Part shown: piece by piece, positions 5,784 to 6,840 of the stretch
Layout of the letters: every line of letters starts with the position of its first letter
Numbering within the stretch: the stretch's first letter is position 1
Origin: Actinomycetes bacterium
GTDB lineage: Bacteria; Actinomycetota; Acidimicrobiia; Acidimicrobiales; SZUA-35
Assembly: GCA_024227975.1 (NCBI GenBank)
Contig: JAAETV010000187.1
Location: 1 to 6,840 of the forward strand
Reading direction: 5' to 3'
Length of the DNA: 6,840 nucleotides
Notes under the pieces: model-generated
Databases searched by the model: none
Told to the model about the DNA's origin: nothing
Seen by the model: only the letters and a program-made list of their open reading frames with translations
Made by a program: the position numbers and the translations under genes

Positions 5784-6840
5784 CAACCGCCAGCTTCGGT
5801 CAACCGATCCGTCGCAATGAAGACCAGAGGCTCGTCACCGGTCAAGGTTCCTACACCGACGATGTCGGTCCCGACGCCTGGGCTCTGGTCATCGTCCGCT
5901 CGCCCTACGCCAACGCCCGGATCCTCTCGATCGACACCAGCGAAGCCAAGGCCCTCGACGGGGTCATCGCCGTCTGGACCTACGACGACCTACCGGGCCG
6001 GCTCAGCGAACCCCTACCCCTCTTGATCCCGCACCCTTCCCTGGTAGCGGCCCGCACCCAAGACGTCTTGGCTCGAGATCGGGTGCGCCATGTCGGCCAA
6101 TCGGTCGTCGCTGTCTTGGCCAAGGACCGCTATATCGGTGAAGACGCAGCCGAGATGGTCTTCGTCGACTATGAACCTCTGCCCGTCGTGATCGGAATCG
6201 ACGGGGCTCTGGGACCAAACCTGGTCCACGAGGATGCCCCCGGCAATATCGCGGCCGCCCACCAGGAACATATCGGTGATGTGGATGCGGCTCTGGCTGG
6301 GGCGCCAAACGTCCTCGAGCTCGACCTCGACATGGAACGCAGTATGGGTAGCGCCATGGAGGGGCGGGCCTGCCACGCCCGCTGGGACCGCCACGCCCGC
6401 AAGCTCAGGGTCCAGAACGCCACCCAGACCCCGACGAGCGTCCGCTTCGCCCTGGCCAACATCTTGGAGATGCCCGACGAACAGGTCGATGTGGTCGCCA
6501 TCGATGTAGGGGGTGGGTTCGGGACCAAGATCATCCACCCATGGCCCGAAGACATCCTCACCGCCTGGGCTGCCATCAGCTACGACCATGAGGTGAAGTT
6601 CACCGAGGATCGAACCGAGCACTTCATCTCGTCGTCGCATGAACGAGCCCAGCGTCATCATGTCAAGGTCGGCTTCGACGACGAGGGACGGATCCTGGCC
6701 CTCGATGTCGACTTCATCCACGACAACGGGGCCTACACCCCCTACGGCATCATCGCCCCCCTCATCACGGCCACCCAGCTCCCGGGGCCGTACAAGCTCC
6801 CCAACTACCGGGTCGACTTCCGCAGCGTCTACACCAACAC
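5780..6840 (+). CDS. Molybdenum hydroxylase large subunit, partial (CoxL-like)
   Basis: The first 353 codons of a gene that runs off the right edge; complete homologues are about 780-800 aa. It is the molybdopterin-cytosine-dinucleotide subunit where the substrate is hydroxylated or oxidised. IRRNEDQRLVTGQGSYTDD (10-28) is the family's N-terminal signature, and RHVGQSVVAV (103-112) follows in the a/b hammerhead domain. MEGRACHARWD (193-203), NATQTP (213-218, with Q216 at the Mo-facing Gln position) and VGGGFGTK (243-250) are cofactor-domain motifs. Form I CoxL, as I recall it, has LETC and TxQAPH-like versions of these, so this protein looks closer to form II or other aldehyde, heterocycle or purine-type hydroxylases. 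The window stops at VYTN (350-353), just before the AYRCSFR or AYRGAGR loop that would settle this. ATG 5780 overlaps the S stop as ATGA and follows GGAGG. Confidence 0.93.
   Translation, partial: MTTASFGQPIRRNEDQRLVTGQGSYTDDVGPDAWALVIVRSPYANARILSIDTSEAKALDGVIAVWTYDDLPGRLSEPLPLLIPHPSLVAARTQDVLARDRVRHVGQSVVAVLAKDRYIGEDAAEMVFVDYEPLPVVIGIDGALGPNLVHEDAPGNIAAAHQEHIGDVDAALAGAPNVLELDLDMERSMGSAMEGRACHARWDRHARKLRVQNATQTPTSVRFALANILEMPDEQVDVVAIDVGGGFGTKIIHPWPEDILTAWAAISYDHEVKFTEDRTEHFISSSHERAQRHHVKVGFDDEGRILALDVDFIHDNGAYTPYGIIAPLITATQLPGPYKLPNYRVDFRSVYTN
6373..6400. repeat. Short in-frame direct repeat inside the large-subunit gene
   Basis: CCACGCCCGC occurs at 6373-6382 and 6391-6400, an 18-nt (six-codon) period encoding HAR twice around WDR. 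The first copy can also pair GCCCGC (6377-6382) with GCGGGC (6364-6369). It is probably a by-product of codon choice. Confidence 0.4.

Noticed and set aside
6361..6400. GC-rich hairpin and 10-nt direct repeat in the large-subunit gene as a regulatory element
   Set aside because: It lies deep in coding sequence, stays in frame, and is easily explained by repeated His-Ala-Arg codons in GC-rich DNA.
6003..6721. Antisense open frames over the right-edge large-subunit gene
   Set aside because: The + strand frame from 5780 is open to the edge and contains GGGFGTK and other Mo-hydroxylase motifs, so the - strand frames are shadows.

Overview
The window looks like a stretch of a GC-rich bacterial chromosome. 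Dense, overlapping genes, frequent GTG starts and strong GGAGG-type ribosome binding sites suggest an actinobacterium-like host. The lineage (for example Acidimicrobiia or a relative) is a guess from style and gene content. There are six genes: five on the + strand and one on the - strand. No RNA genes, mobile elements, CRISPR arrays or integration signs were seen.

Left block (about 1-2446, + strand). A short leader rich in inverted repeats (1-125) precedes a glycoside hydrolase family 2 protein that resembles beta-glucuronidases: NE acid/base pair, SEFG nucleophile and an N-x-K uronate motif. It overlaps by 4 nt (ATGA) a small carboxymuconolactone decarboxylase/AhpD-like protein with a CxxCxxH redox motif. 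The two are probably co-translated, although the functional link is not obvious.

Middle (2447-3532). A two-domain rhodanese-type sulfurtransferase lies on the - strand, convergent with the first block and divergent from the third. The 177-nt divergent intergenic region carries a perfect TTGACA hexamer and, about 30 nt further on, a 13-bp palindrome (3473-3485), a plausible operator for the right-hand operon.

Right block (3533-6840, + strand). Four genes are chained by 4-nt stop/start overlaps: an NmrA-like NAD(P)-binding protein, then the FAD (M), [2Fe-2S] (S) and molybdopterin (L) subunits of a xanthine dehydrogenase/CO dehydrogenase-family hydroxylase in M-S-L order. The L gene runs off the right edge just before the active-site loop that would separate true (form I) CO dehydrogenase from its relatives. 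The L motifs that are visible look more like the non-CODH members, so the substrate is open. The NmrA-like protein may act on the product or serve as a redox sensor, and the divergent sulfurtransferase could conceivably supply sulfur for the Mo centre; both are inference.

No wholly new system can be demonstrated. The most noteworthy features are the NmrA-M-S-L coupling with its operator-like palindrome, and the GH2/AhpD-like translational pair.
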